Both the position numbers and the translations under genes were made by a program. 64,000 nucleotides of DNA from Chryseobacterium kimseyorum (GTDB lineage: Bacteria; Bacteroidota; Bacteroidia; Flavobacteriales; Weeksellaceae): the NCBI RefSeq assembly GCF_025971945.1, contig NZ_JAPDHW010000009.1:145347-209346 (forward strand). The letters are read 5' to 3'. A model generated the notes under the pieces. It had not been told where the DNA came from. It saw only the letters and a list, made by a program, of their open reading frames with translations, and did not search any database. Shown piece after piece: positions 1 through 9,969 of the stretch; within the stretch, counting starts at the first letter, position 1, and each line of letters begins with the position of its first letter.

Positions 1-2
1 CG

Positions 3-47
3 CCGAAACTGTACGGAACCCCGAAAATTGAACTGATCTGCAAGTAA
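3..47 (+). CDS. 3' end of an upstream gene, truncated by the window edge
   Basis: Frame 3 reads PKLYGTPKIELICK and then a TAA stop at 45-47. The other two forward frames also hit stops within the first 40 bases, but this peptide has the composition of a normal protein tail. Too little remains to name the product. About 140 bases of AT-rich spacer separate it from the next gene. Confidence 0.4.
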   Translation, partial: PKLYGTPKIELICK

Positions 48-186
48 AGTTTTGCTTCTTTTAATTGTTAAAAATCAGACTTAAAAATTTCATTCAAAAA
101 AAAGTAAAATTCATTTTCAGGCGTCATTGATGAAAGAGTGGGAAACTTAAAGAAAGTTTTTTACATTTGAATCTCAAATTTTTACA

Positions 187-1278
187 ATGATTTATTTCAT
201 CATACTGATTGCAGTTATCGCAATTACAACGTATTTAGTAATGTCGCAGCAGGTTTTTGGAGCAGAACCGAAAGGAGAACGTTTAGAAAGAATGTTGAAA
301 TCTCAAAATTATAAGAACAAACAGTTCCAGAATCTTAGCTTTACACCGTCATTTGCTGAAGGCTACAGTATGCCGAAAGTAATGTACAGCTTTTTCTTTT
401 CTAAAAAAGATCCCTTACTAAAGCCTTTGCAGATCATTCCTACCGTTCAGACCGATTTGAAAAATCTTCCAAATGATGAAGATGTTTTTATTTGGATGGG
501 ACATTCCTCATATTTCATCAAAATTGACGGCGTTTCTTTCCTGATTGACCCTGTTTTAAGCACATTCGGTTCACCATTTAAGTTTTTTAATAAAGCTTTT
601 GATGGTTCAGATCTGTTTAAGCCTGAGGATATTCCAAAGATTGATTATCTGGTTATAACTCATGATCACTACGATCATTTGGATTTTCCGACGGTAAAAG
701 AAATCCGTGAGAAAGTAGGGAAAGTAATTATGCCTCTTGGCGTCGGAGCACATTTTGAGAGATGGGGATATGCTCAGGATCAGCTGATAGAAGAAGATTG
801 GGGAGCAATTGTAGAATTAAAAAATAATTTTAAAATTACTTTCACTCCTGCCAGACATTTCTCCGGAAGAAAACTTCACAGAAATAATACACTGTGGACT
901 TCCTACGTTCTTGAAACTCCAACAAAAAAACTGTTTTTGGGCGGAGACAGCGGTTATGATACGCATTTTAAAATGATTGGTGAAAAATACGGTCCGTTTG
1001 ATTATGCCATTATGGAAAATGGACAGTACAACCCAGCCTGGAAATATATTCATGCTTTACCGGAAGATGTCATTCAGGCAAGTCTGGATATTCAGGCGAA
1101 AAATATTATTCCGGTACATTCTGGTAAATTTGCTTTGGCTTTGCATCCGTGGAATGAACCTTTGCAAAAAGTAACGACCCTTGGAAAAGAGAAAAATTTA
1201 CATATTCTAACGCCGAAAATCGGTGAGAAATTAGATTTAAATAAAACTGACAATCATTTTCAGAATTGGTGGGAATGA
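187..1278 (+). CDS. Membrane-anchored metallo-beta-lactamase-fold hydrolase (UlaG/NAPE-PLD-like)
   Basis: A 363-residue protein with an N-terminal hydrophobic segment (about residues 1-20) that looks like a membrane anchor or uncleaved signal. The metal-binding HxHxDH motif is complete (H159, H161, D163, H164), followed by a GGDSG motif near 252-256 and a PVHSG motif near 310, which supply the remaining metal ligands of the COG2220-type beta-lactamase fold. Relatives include ascorbate-6-phosphate lactonase and N-acylphosphatidylethanolamine phospholipase D, so a membrane lipid or phosphodiester substrate is plausible, but the substrate cannot be read from the sequence. It converges with the next gene, with one base between the two stop codons. 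Confidence 0.8.
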   Translation: MIYFIILIAVIAITTYLVMSQQVFGAEPKGERLERMLKSQNYKNKQFQNLSFTPSFAEGYSMPKVMYSFFFSKKDPLLKPLQIIPTVQTDLKNLPNDEDVFIWMGHSSYFIKIDGVSFLIDPVLSTFGSPFKFFNKAFDGSDLFKPEDIPKIDYLVITHDHYDHLDFPTVKEIREKVGKVIMPLGVGAHFERWGYAQDQLIEEDWGAIVELKNNFKITFTPARHFSGRKLHRNNTLWTSYVLETPTKKLFLGGDSGYDTHFKMIGEKYGPFDYAIMENGQYNPAWKYIHALPEDVIQASLDIQAKNIIPVHSGKFALALHPWNEPLQKVTTLGKEKNLHILTPKIGEKLDLNKTDNHFQNWWE

Positions 1279-1279
1279 T

Positions 1280-1567
1280 TTACTCGTGCCAGATTCCTTT
1301 GTATCTTTTTGGATGATTTTCTAACTGCTTTCTTACAAAATCGCATTCCGGATCAATCATTAAATCTTTTTCTTCAGCATAGCTTACCAATCTGTCCAAA
1401 AGAAGCTTGGCGTAACCGTGACCTTCCAGATTTTCGTCGATTTTTGTGTAATACACATTCATCAATCTTCCGTCTACCGAAATCGACATATATCCAACTT
1501 TTTTGCCGTCTATCAACAACTGTAATTCGTCCTGATAAGGGGTGATTTCAAATTTTATATTTTCCAT
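1280..1567 (-). CDS. Small GNAT-type N-acetyltransferase (YjdJ-like)
   Basis: A 95-residue protein of the short GNAT branch (Acetyltransf_CG). An acetyl-CoA loop is visible as EGHGYAKLLLDRLV near residues 48-61. The family's C-terminal signature follows: a Cys after Asp-Pro-Glu (DPECDFV), then the HPKRY segment. Members of this family are single-domain and about 90-100 residues long, so this one is complete. The acceptor substrate is not known. It is convergent with the metallo-beta-lactamase-fold gene and so is transcribed on its own. Confidence 0.8.
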   Translation of the reverse strand: MENIKFEITPYQDELQLLIDGKKVGYMSISVDGRLMNVYYTKIDENLEGHGYAKLLLDRLVSYAEEKDLMIDPECDFVRKQLENHPKRYKGIWHE

Positions 1568-1751
1568 AATTTCTCATGTTTTTGGTGAAACTCTGTTTTA
1601 AAATTACAAAATAAAATTTTATTACAGGATGTTTTCGGACAAATGAAACTAATTTATAATGATTTAAATTAAATAATCACTGTTATATAACTTCAGCATT
1701 TTTCAGTACTTAAGACTATATTTTTTATTTATTTCTGAAATTGTAGATCAA

Positions 1752-3053
1752 TTACTCATTCAATATTGTCTCATCGATATTCAGAATTTTGCTGGCTAAA
1801 ATCTTGTCAACCCGGTTTCCGTCTTTGTCAACGATTTCCAGTAGCAGATTTCCGATTTTTACCGTGTCGCCGGTTTTTGGCATATCATCAGAATCATGAA
1901 AAAACAATCCTGAAACACTTACAAATTTCTTTTCAACTTCCTGATCGATTTCTATATTAAAATACTTTTTAAAGTCATAAATCGAACATTTACCATCGAT
2001 CAGCCATGAGCTCTCATTTCGCTTAATAATTTCAGGTTCCACATCAGTTCCGTCGGGAATATTTCCAATGAGATCATCCAGAATATCATTCAGTGTGATA
2101 AGTCCTTTCGTCGTTCCATACTCATCAATAACTACGGCAATATGCGATCTGTTGTTCTGGAAACTTTCTAAAAGAGGATAGATAAATGAGTTCTCACTTA
2201 CAAAAACTGCTTTTTTTAGATGGTCTTTTAATGAAAAATTCTGATGCGAAAAATCAAAAAGATCTTTCATTTTTACGATTCCAATGATATGGTCGAGATT
2301 ATTTCCTTCGGTAACAGGATACGTTGAATAAGAGCAACTTTTTATTTTCGTTTTAATCGTTTCATAGTCGTCATCAATATCCAGAGAGATCATTTTTGAC
2401 CGGTGCGTTGCCAAAGAATTCACCTTTCTGTCGCCTAAAGCAAAAGCGTTTTTGAGAATGTCGTGTTCTTTTTCTTCAATAATTCCTCCATCACTTCCTT
2501 CCTTGATGATAGATTTTATTTCTTCTTCAGTGACGGTTTCTTTCTTGTCATTTTTAATTCCGAAAAGTTTTAAAATTCCTTCATTGGTTATCGTCAGAAG
2601 CCACACGAAAGGGGAGGCGAGTGTGGAAAGAAAATACATCGGCTTTGCAATGAAGATTGAAATTCTCTCAGGGAATTTTAAACCCAATCTTTTTGGAATC
2701 AATTCACCGAAAACAATCGATAAAAATGTAATGAGTGCAACAATTAAAACCGAAGCAATTCCTTTTGAGTACTCTGAAAAAGTTTCAAACTGAGAAATGT
2801 ATTTTGCGAAATTGGCAGTAAGTTTATCTCCGGAATAAATTCCAAGAAGAATTCCGATTAAGGTAATTCCTATTTGTACTGTTGAAAGAAATTTGTTGGG
2901 ATTTTCGGAAAGTTTAATGGCCGTTTTTGCGTTAGAATTTCCTTTCTTTTTAATGCTGTTGAGTTTAAATTTCCGGGAAGAGACCAATGCCATTTCCGAC
3001 ATTGAAAATACTCCGTTGAGAAGTATGAGTACTGCAATGATGAAGATTTCCAT
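1752..3053 (-). CDS. CorC/HlyC-type transmembrane CBS-domain protein (CNNM family)
   Basis: A 433-residue protein with the standard architecture of the family. It has an N-terminal DUF21/CNNM membrane domain with about four hydrophobic helices (residues 1-190), a pair of CBS domains (about 205-330, including the DEYGTTKGLITLNDIL segment), and a C-terminal CorC_HlyC domain (about 345-425). Homologues are called hemolysin-like proteins for historical reasons. Better-studied relatives take part in Mg2+ or Co2+ homeostasis and export, with nucleotide sensing by the CBS pair. The protein should sit in the inner membrane with the CBS domains in the cytoplasm. It is divergent from the MFS gene, about 160 bases away. 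Confidence 0.85.
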   Translation of the reverse strand: MEIFIIAVLILLNGVFSMSEMALVSSRKFKLNSIKKKGNSNAKTAIKLSENPNKFLSTVQIGITLIGILLGIYSGDKLTANFAKYISQFETFSEYSKGIASVLIVALITFLSIVFGELIPKRLGLKFPERISIFIAKPMYFLSTLASPFVWLLTITNEGILKLFGIKNDKKETVTEEEIKSIIKEGSDGGIIEEKEHDILKNAFALGDRKVNSLATHRSKMISLDIDDDYETIKTKIKSCSYSTYPVTEGNNLDHIIGIVKMKDLFDFSHQNFSLKDHLKKAVFVSENSFIYPLLESFQNNRSHIAVVIDEYGTTKGLITLNDILDDLIGNIPDGTDVEPEIIKRNESSWLIDGKCSIYDFKKYFNIEIDQEVEKKFVSVSGLFFHDSDDMPKTGDTVKIGNLLLEIVDKDGNRVDKILASKILNIDETILNE

Positions 3054-3214
3054 AGTATATTTTGGTGGTGATTATAAAAATAAGGAAAATGAAAAGAAAA
3101 TTAAGCCTCTTTTACGATTGAATTTAATAATATTCTATTTTAAAATTATTCATCTAAGCAAACCAGCTTAAATAAATAAAAAGTCGGACTTTTGTGGCTT
3201 GAAAATTTTTAAGA

Positions 3215-4399
3215 ATGTTAAAAGAGAAAAATAAATTTATTGCGACGATTTTAGCATTTGCGATGATTCCGATGTCGGGTTTGGCAACAGATATTTATCT
3301 GCCTTCAATGCCGAGTATGGCAACCGAGCTTCATCAGCCGGAAAGCAGTATTCAGCTTACCTTATCTATATTTTTAATCAGTTACGGTGTAACACAGTTT
3401 TTCACAGGAAGCATTGTAGATTCTTTCGGAAGATACAGGATTTCTATGGCTTCTTTGGCTTTATTTATCATCTCTTTTCTGATTACTGCAACAACTCAGA
3501 ATATCTTTGTAATCTATGCAATGCGTGTTTTACAAGGTGTTTTGTCAGGATTTGCTGTGGTTTCCAAACGTGCTTTCTTTGTCGATGTTTACGATGGGGA
3601 TGAGCGGAAACATTACCTCAGTATTATGACCATCGTTTGGTCGGTGGGACCGATTATTGCGCCGTTTATCGGTGGTTATTTGCAGAATATTTTCGGATGG
3701 CAGTCAAATTTCTATGTTTTGGCTGGCTACAGTTTGGTTCTGTTAATTTTAGAATTGATATTTTCCGGCGAAACCTTGAAGACTAGAAATCCTTTTCGTG
3801 TTGAGTTTTTACTGAAAGAATATAAGAGGATGTTCAGAGCCAAAGATTTTTTCTACGGAATGCTGATGTGTGGAGTAAGTTATTCGATGATTATGTTTTT
3901 CAATCTGTGCGGATCTTTCATCATTGAACATAAAATGGGGTACTCAGAAGTTGTTGCCGGATATGTTTCTCTGATCCTCGGTTTTGCCTGGATGGCAGGC
4001 GGATTTTTAGGAAAAGCATTGATCGAAAAAGCATTTTTACCCAAAATTCGATATGCTAATTTTATTCAGTTATTCTTAATTGTCTTAATGTTTGTAGCAT
4101 CATATTTTTCAAATACGATTTACAGTCTGGTCGCTTTTGCCTTTGTCATTCATGTGACTGCCGGATTTATCTTTAACAATTATTTCACCTACTGTATCGG
4201 AAGATTTCCAAACTCAGCAGGACTTGCAGGCGGAATGACGGGTGGAGTAGTATTTATCATAACTTCCGCGATCAGCTACGGAATTGCAGCCATCATTAAG
4301 CCTGAAATTCAGTTGGAAGTTGCAGAAGGATATTTTATCATGGGAATTTTAGGGTTACTGATTTTGAGTATGGTAAAATGGAGAAAAGCACATGCTTAA
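3215..4399 (+). CDS. Bcr/CflA-type multidrug efflux MFS transporter
   Basis: A 394-residue major facilitator protein with about twelve hydrophobic segments along its whole length. The N-terminal segment MSGLATDIYLPSMPSMA is the hallmark of the DHA1 Bcr/CflA group, and a G-R-Y-R-I-S motif lies in the first cytoplasmic loop (about residues 72-77). Bcr/CflA proteins are proton-driven exporters of drugs such as bicyclomycin, sulfonamides or chloramphenicol; the true substrate here is unknown. It is a single gene followed by a palindromic REP-like element and then the convergent icd gene. Confidence 0.85.
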   Translation: MLKEKNKFIATILAFAMIPMSGLATDIYLPSMPSMATELHQPESSIQLTLSIFLISYGVTQFFTGSIVDSFGRYRISMASLALFIISFLITATTQNIFVIYAMRVLQGVLSGFAVVSKRAFFVDVYDGDERKHYLSIMTIVWSVGPIIAPFIGGYLQNIFGWQSNFYVLAGYSLVLLILELIFSGETLKTRNPFRVEFLLKEYKRMFRAKDFFYGMLMCGVSYSMIMFFNLCGSFIIEHKMGYSEVVAGYVSLILGFAWMAGGFLGKALIEKAFLPKIRYANFIQLFLIVLMFVASYFSNTIYSLVAFAFVIHVTAGFIFNNYFTYCIGRFPNSAGLAGGMTGGVVFIITSAISYGIAAIIKPEIQLEVAEGYFIMGILGLLILSMVKWRKAHA

Positions 4400-4460
4400 A
4401 TTATAGAAAATGATAAGTAAACTCTTTTAATTTTTAGATTAAAATTGAGTAATATCAATA

Positions 4461-4513
4461 GGAACGGGCTTTAGCCCGTTTTAAATTAAAATAGATCGAT
4501 TGGCTTTAGCCAA
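4461..4513. repeat. REP-like pair of short palindromes
   Basis: Two perfect palindromes share the core GGCTTTAGCC. One is 18 bases at 4463-4480 (AACGGGCT-TT-AGCCCGTT) and the other 10 bases at 4502-4511, about 20 bases apart. Paired palindromes with a shared core in the spacer between convergent genes are typical of repetitive extragenic palindromes moved by REP-associated transposases. No such transposase is in the window. Confidence 0.65.
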
Positions 4514-4604
4514 AACTTATTTTCCGATGAATTAATTAAATGTTTATTAATTATTGGTGAAAACTGGCGTCTTCGATCTTCAGTCTGTACTTAAACATCA
4601 AAAA

Positions 4605-4632
4605 AAAGCTCCTTTAAGAAAAAAGGAGCTTT
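4605..4632 (-). terminator. Rho-independent terminator of icd
   Basis: An 11-bp perfect stem (4605-4615 with 4622-4632) with a 6-base loop. Read on the minus strand it is followed by a run of seven T (the A-run at 4601-4607). It lies 23 bases after the icd stop codon. Confidence 0.85.
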
Positions 4633-4654
4633 CAATTTATATTAAATCTAAAAA

Positions 4655-6892
<2,238 letters not shown>

Positions 6893-6909
6893 TTAAAGTT
6901 TTAGTTTCA

Positions 6910-6917
6910 CAAATTTA
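6910..6917 (-). promoter_or_regulatory. Bacteroidota -7 box for icd
   Basis: Minus-strand TAAATTTG matches the Bacteroidota sigma-A box TAnnTTTG. It lies 35 bases upstream of the icd start codon. No clear TTG -33 box is at the expected spacing. Confidence 0.5.
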
Positions 6918-7014
6918 GTTAAATTTTAATTTTTTACACTTTAATAATCAATGAGATTTTCTACTTTAAGAATTATTTAACCTTTATTTGAAACAAAATA
7001 GGCCGAAATTTAAA

Positions 7015-7022
7015 TAAATTTG
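7015..7022 (+). promoter_or_regulatory. Bacteroidota -7 box for tpx
   Basis: TAAATTTG matches TAnnTTTG exactly, 23 bases before the tpx start. A TTTG lies upstream at 6987-6990, but the 24-base spacer is slightly longer than usual. Confidence 0.5.
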
Positions 7023-7045
7023 ATAAAAATTTAAATTTATAAACT

Positions 7046-7543
7046 ATGTCTACAATCACATTTAAAGGAAACCCAATTAACACTATAGGAAGTCTTCCTG
7101 AAGTAGGAAATACAGCTCAGGAATTCACCATGGTTTCAGGAGATTTATCTGAAAAACATCTTGCAGATTATACTGGTAAAAGAGTTGTCCTGAATATCTT
7201 CCCAAGCATCGATACAGGAATCTGTGCAGCATCAGCAAGAAAATTTAACGAAGAAGCTTCAGACCTTGAAAACACAGTTGTTATCAATGTTTCAAGAGAT
7301 TTGCCTTTCGCACTGTCAAGATTTTGTGCAGCTGAAGGTTTGAAAAATGTTGAAACTTTATCAGATTTCAGAGGTAATTTCGGTGAAGATTACGGGGTTA
7401 CCCTTACAGATTCTCCTATGAAAGGACTTTTGAGCAGAGCAGTTGTGGTACTGGATGAAAAAACAAACGTAATCTATACAGAGCAGGTTCCGGAAATCGG
7501 ACAGGAGCCTAATTATGAGGCAGCTATTGCGTCTTTAAAATAA
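7046..7543 (+). CDS. tpx: Thiol peroxidase (Tpx-type 2-Cys peroxiredoxin)
   Basis: A 165-residue peroxiredoxin. The peroxidatic Cys is C60 in [11 protein letters not shown] and the resolving Cys is C94 in SRFCAAEG; both match the Tpx pattern (C61/C95 in E. coli). The length is typical. It reduces lipid and alkyl hydroperoxides in the cytoplasm (the periplasm has also been proposed for some Tpx), using thioredoxin as reductant. It is monocistronic, with its own promoter box and terminator. The terminator hairpin physically overlaps the promoter of the next gene. Confidence 0.96.
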   Translation: MSTITFKGNPINTIGSLPEVGNTAQEFTMVSGDLSEKHLADYTGKRVVLNIFPSIDTGICAASARKFNEEASDLENTVVINVSRDLPFALSRFCAAEGLKNVETLSDFRGNFGEDYGVTLTDSPMKGLLSRAVVVLDEKTNVIYTEQVPEIGQEPNYEAAIASLK

Positions 7544-7567
7544 TTTAAAGTATTTCTCTTTAAAATG

Positions 7568-7600
7568 AATCATTCTGTTGTATTACAGAATGATTTTTTT
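7568..7600 (+). terminator. Rho-independent terminator of tpx
   Basis: An 11-bp perfect stem (7568-7578 with 7585-7595), a 6-base loop and a run of T residues directly after it. It is placed 25 bases after the tpx stop. Confidence 0.85.
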
Positions 7601-7607
7601 ATTTTTG
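7578..7607 (+). promoter_or_regulatory. Promoter of the cyclase cluster, overlapping the tpx terminator
   Basis: TATTTTTG at 7600-7607 matches the -7 box TAnnTTTG. TTG at 7578-7580 is the -33 box, with an ideal 19-base spacer. The -33 box is in the loop edge of the tpx terminator and the -7 box starts in its T tract. The TTG start codon of the first cyclase follows 23 bases later. Confidence 0.6.
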
Positions 7608-7630
7608 TGCGTCAACACAATAACTAACCA

Positions 7631-9958
7631 TTGAAAAATAGATTTACCTCAATTCTTTTTTTATGCTCTCTATTTTCAGGAAATGCATTTGTCAAAGCTC
7701 AGGATTCCAGAGAGATTTTGGAATTGAAAAATAATCTTACAAAAACTTCTGATGAAAAGAAGGTAGATCAAATTATACGAGAAATTGCAAACCATTATAT
7801 TAAAATAAAGTCATTAGACAGTGCAATTGCCTATGGTAAAAAAGCTATTCCATATAATGTGAGAATAAATTATGTTGAGAGATTAATTAGCCTAAATTCA
7901 AGTATATCAAAGCTTTATATTTCAAAAGAAGATTATAAAAATGCTACACCATTTTTAATGGAGGCTGAAAAATACCTGAAAAATTCATCGGATTTTGAGA
8001 GTAAAGTTATTGTTAATTACAATCTATCACTTATAAATTCAATCAATAGAAAATATAAGGCTTCTACGGATTTATTAAAAACAAATATTCAGTATTACCT
8101 TGATAAAAAGAAGGTCAATAAACAGTATATTTTGTACAGTTATGAATTTTTATTTTCAAATCTTTTTGTACAACAGAATTACGGTGAGTCGTATAAATAT
8201 CTTAACACGTATATTGATTTTGTTAAAAAAAACTACCCTGAGAATTTAGCAGAGGCTTATAATAACTTGGGTAAGTTTTATATATCCACTAATGATTTTA
8301 GGAAAGCAATTCAAACGTTTAAAAAAGTGATGCCTTTTCATCTAAAAAATAAAGATTATGAAAATATTGCTTTGACTAATAGGAATATAGGTGCTTCCTA
8401 CTCAGGATTAAAAAAGCTTGACTCTGCAAATATATATTTTACTAAAGCCTATGAATATGCTGAATCTGTTGGTAATAAGGAAAAAATGGCTGATGTTCAG
8501 AATCTCATTTCGCATATGCATGTAGCAAAGGGAGATTATGAGAAAGCCGAAACTGCGATTGGTTTAGCAACACAACTTTGGCCAGATAATTTATACAACA
8601 TTTCTTATTATGCTCAAATAAAAGTGTATAATATGACCAAAGATAGTTTGCTTATCAAAGAAGATAAAGGAAGACAGTTAGAATTAAAAAATATTATCTC
8701 CAATTTACATAAAAATATCGATGGAGCTAATACCCAAAATTGGTATTCAGATCCCTATTTATTGATTTCAGACTATACAACTCTGTCAAACGCCTACGAA
8801 CTTTTAGGTAATTACAAAAATGCTCATGAGTTTTTTCAGAAAGCGATGAGGGAGAAAGAAAAAGGATTTGGTAGTGAAAAGATGAAAGAGCTCTCTAATC
8901 TTCAATCTGAAACAGAAATTTCCAACGAAAGAATAAGAATAAAACTCGAAGAAGAAACCAAACGCATTCAACTCCAAAAAGAAATTGAATTAAAAGCGCT
9001 CCGTTTTGAATATGAAAAAAAACAGGCAATTGCCAAAACAGAAGAAGAAAGAAAAAGGTTGACGCTTGAAGAAGATTTAAAACAAAAAGAAATTCAGATT
9101 AAATTTGATCAGGAACAGAAAGCAGTTGTTTTGAGATATAATCAGGAAAAAAATATCGCCAGAATTAATCAGGAGAAAAAAGATGCCATTGCCAAAGCGG
9201 ATTTGGAAAGTTCGAAAACTGAAAAAAATATGTGGGCAGTCGGAGCTGGATTATCACTTCTCTTATTAGGCTTTGCAGGATTTTCTTATAATCAGAAACG
9301 AAAAGATAACAGAAAAATCGCTGAAGAAAAACAGAAATCAGATGATTTGCTGCTTAATATTCTTCCGTATGAAGTTGCTGAAGAGCTAAAAGAGAAAGGG
9401 AAAACCAGTGCAAAACATTATGATGAAGTTTCGGTTCTATTTACAGATTTTGTCAATTTTACATCTAGCTCAGAAAGAATTGGAGTTCAGGAAATTCTCA
9501 ACGAACTGAACATATGTTTCACAGAATTCGACAGAATCATGGAAAAATATGGTTTAGAAAAGATAAAAACCATTGGAGATGCATATTTGGCAGTAAGTGG
9601 ATTGCCGGTTTCCAACGATCAGCATGCTAAAAATGCAGTCAGTGCAAGTTTAGAAATTCTTGCTTATATTCAGCAAAGAAAAATAGATAATGCTAATGCT
9701 CTAGATATCCGGATCGGAATTCACTCAGGACCTGTGATTGCGGGAATTGTTGGGGTGAAAAAATTCGCCTACGATATTTGGGGTGATACCGTTAATACAG
9801 CTGCTAGAATGGAGCAGAACAGTTCTTTAGGAAAATTAAATGTTTCTGAAGCTACCTATAAATTAATAAAGGATGATTTTACTTTTGAATACCGTGGGAA
9901 AATTGAAACTAAAGGTAAAGGTGCAATGGAGATGTATTTTGTAAATTCATCAATCTAA
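7631..9958 (+). CDS. TPR-domain membrane adenylate cyclase (class III)
   Basis: A 775-residue protein in this order: signal peptide (about 1-23), TPR repeats (about 60-410), long charged coiled coil (about 415-530), one transmembrane helix (about 535-553), and a class III cyclase domain (about 573-770). Catalytic residues are present: metal Asp D606 (FTDF) and D650 (GDAY), base-selecting K646 and D715, transition-state N722 and R726. The Lys/Asp pair is the ATP-selective combination, so it should make cAMP rather than cGMP. The TPR region would lie outside the inner membrane and the catalytic domain inside. There is no in-frame ATG near the signal peptide, so the start is TTG. It is first of three cyclase genes, 11 bases from the next. 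Confidence 0.88.
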   Translation: MKNRFTSILFLCSLFSGNAFVKAQDSREILELKNNLTKTSDEKKVDQIIREIANHYIKIKSLDSAIAYGKKAIPYNVRINYVERLISLNSSISKLYISKEDYKNATPFLMEAEKYLKNSSDFESKVIVNYNLSLINSINRKYKASTDLLKTNIQYYLDKKKVNKQYILYSYEFLFSNLFVQQNYGESYKYLNTYIDFVKKNYPENLAEAYNNLGKFYISTNDFRKAIQTFKKVMPFHLKNKDYENIALTNRNIGASYSGLKKLDSANIYFTKAYEYAESVGNKEKMADVQNLISHMHVAKGDYEKAETAIGLATQLWPDNLYNISYYAQIKVYNMTKDSLLIKEDKGRQLELKNIISNLHKNIDGANTQNWYSDPYLLISDYTTLSNAYELLGNYKNAHEFFQKAMREKEKGFGSEKMKELSNLQSETEISNERIRIKLEEETKRIQLQKEIELKALRFEYEKKQAIAKTEEERKRLTLEEDLKQKEIQIKFDQEQKAVVLRYNQEKNIARINQEKKDAIAKADLESSKTEKNMWAVGAGLSLLLLGFAGFSYNQKRKDNRKIAEEKQKSDDLLLNILPYEVAEELKEKGKTSAKHYDEVSVLFTDFVNFTSSSERIGVQEILNELNICFTEFDRIMEKYGLEKIKTIGDAYLAVSGLPVSNDQHAKNAVSASLEILAYIQQRKIDNANALDIRIGIHSGPVIAGIVGVKKFAYDIWGDTVNTAARMEQNSSLGKLNVSEATYKLIKDDFTFEYRGKIETKGKGAMEMYFVNSSI

Positions 9959-9969
9959 ATCTAAAACAT

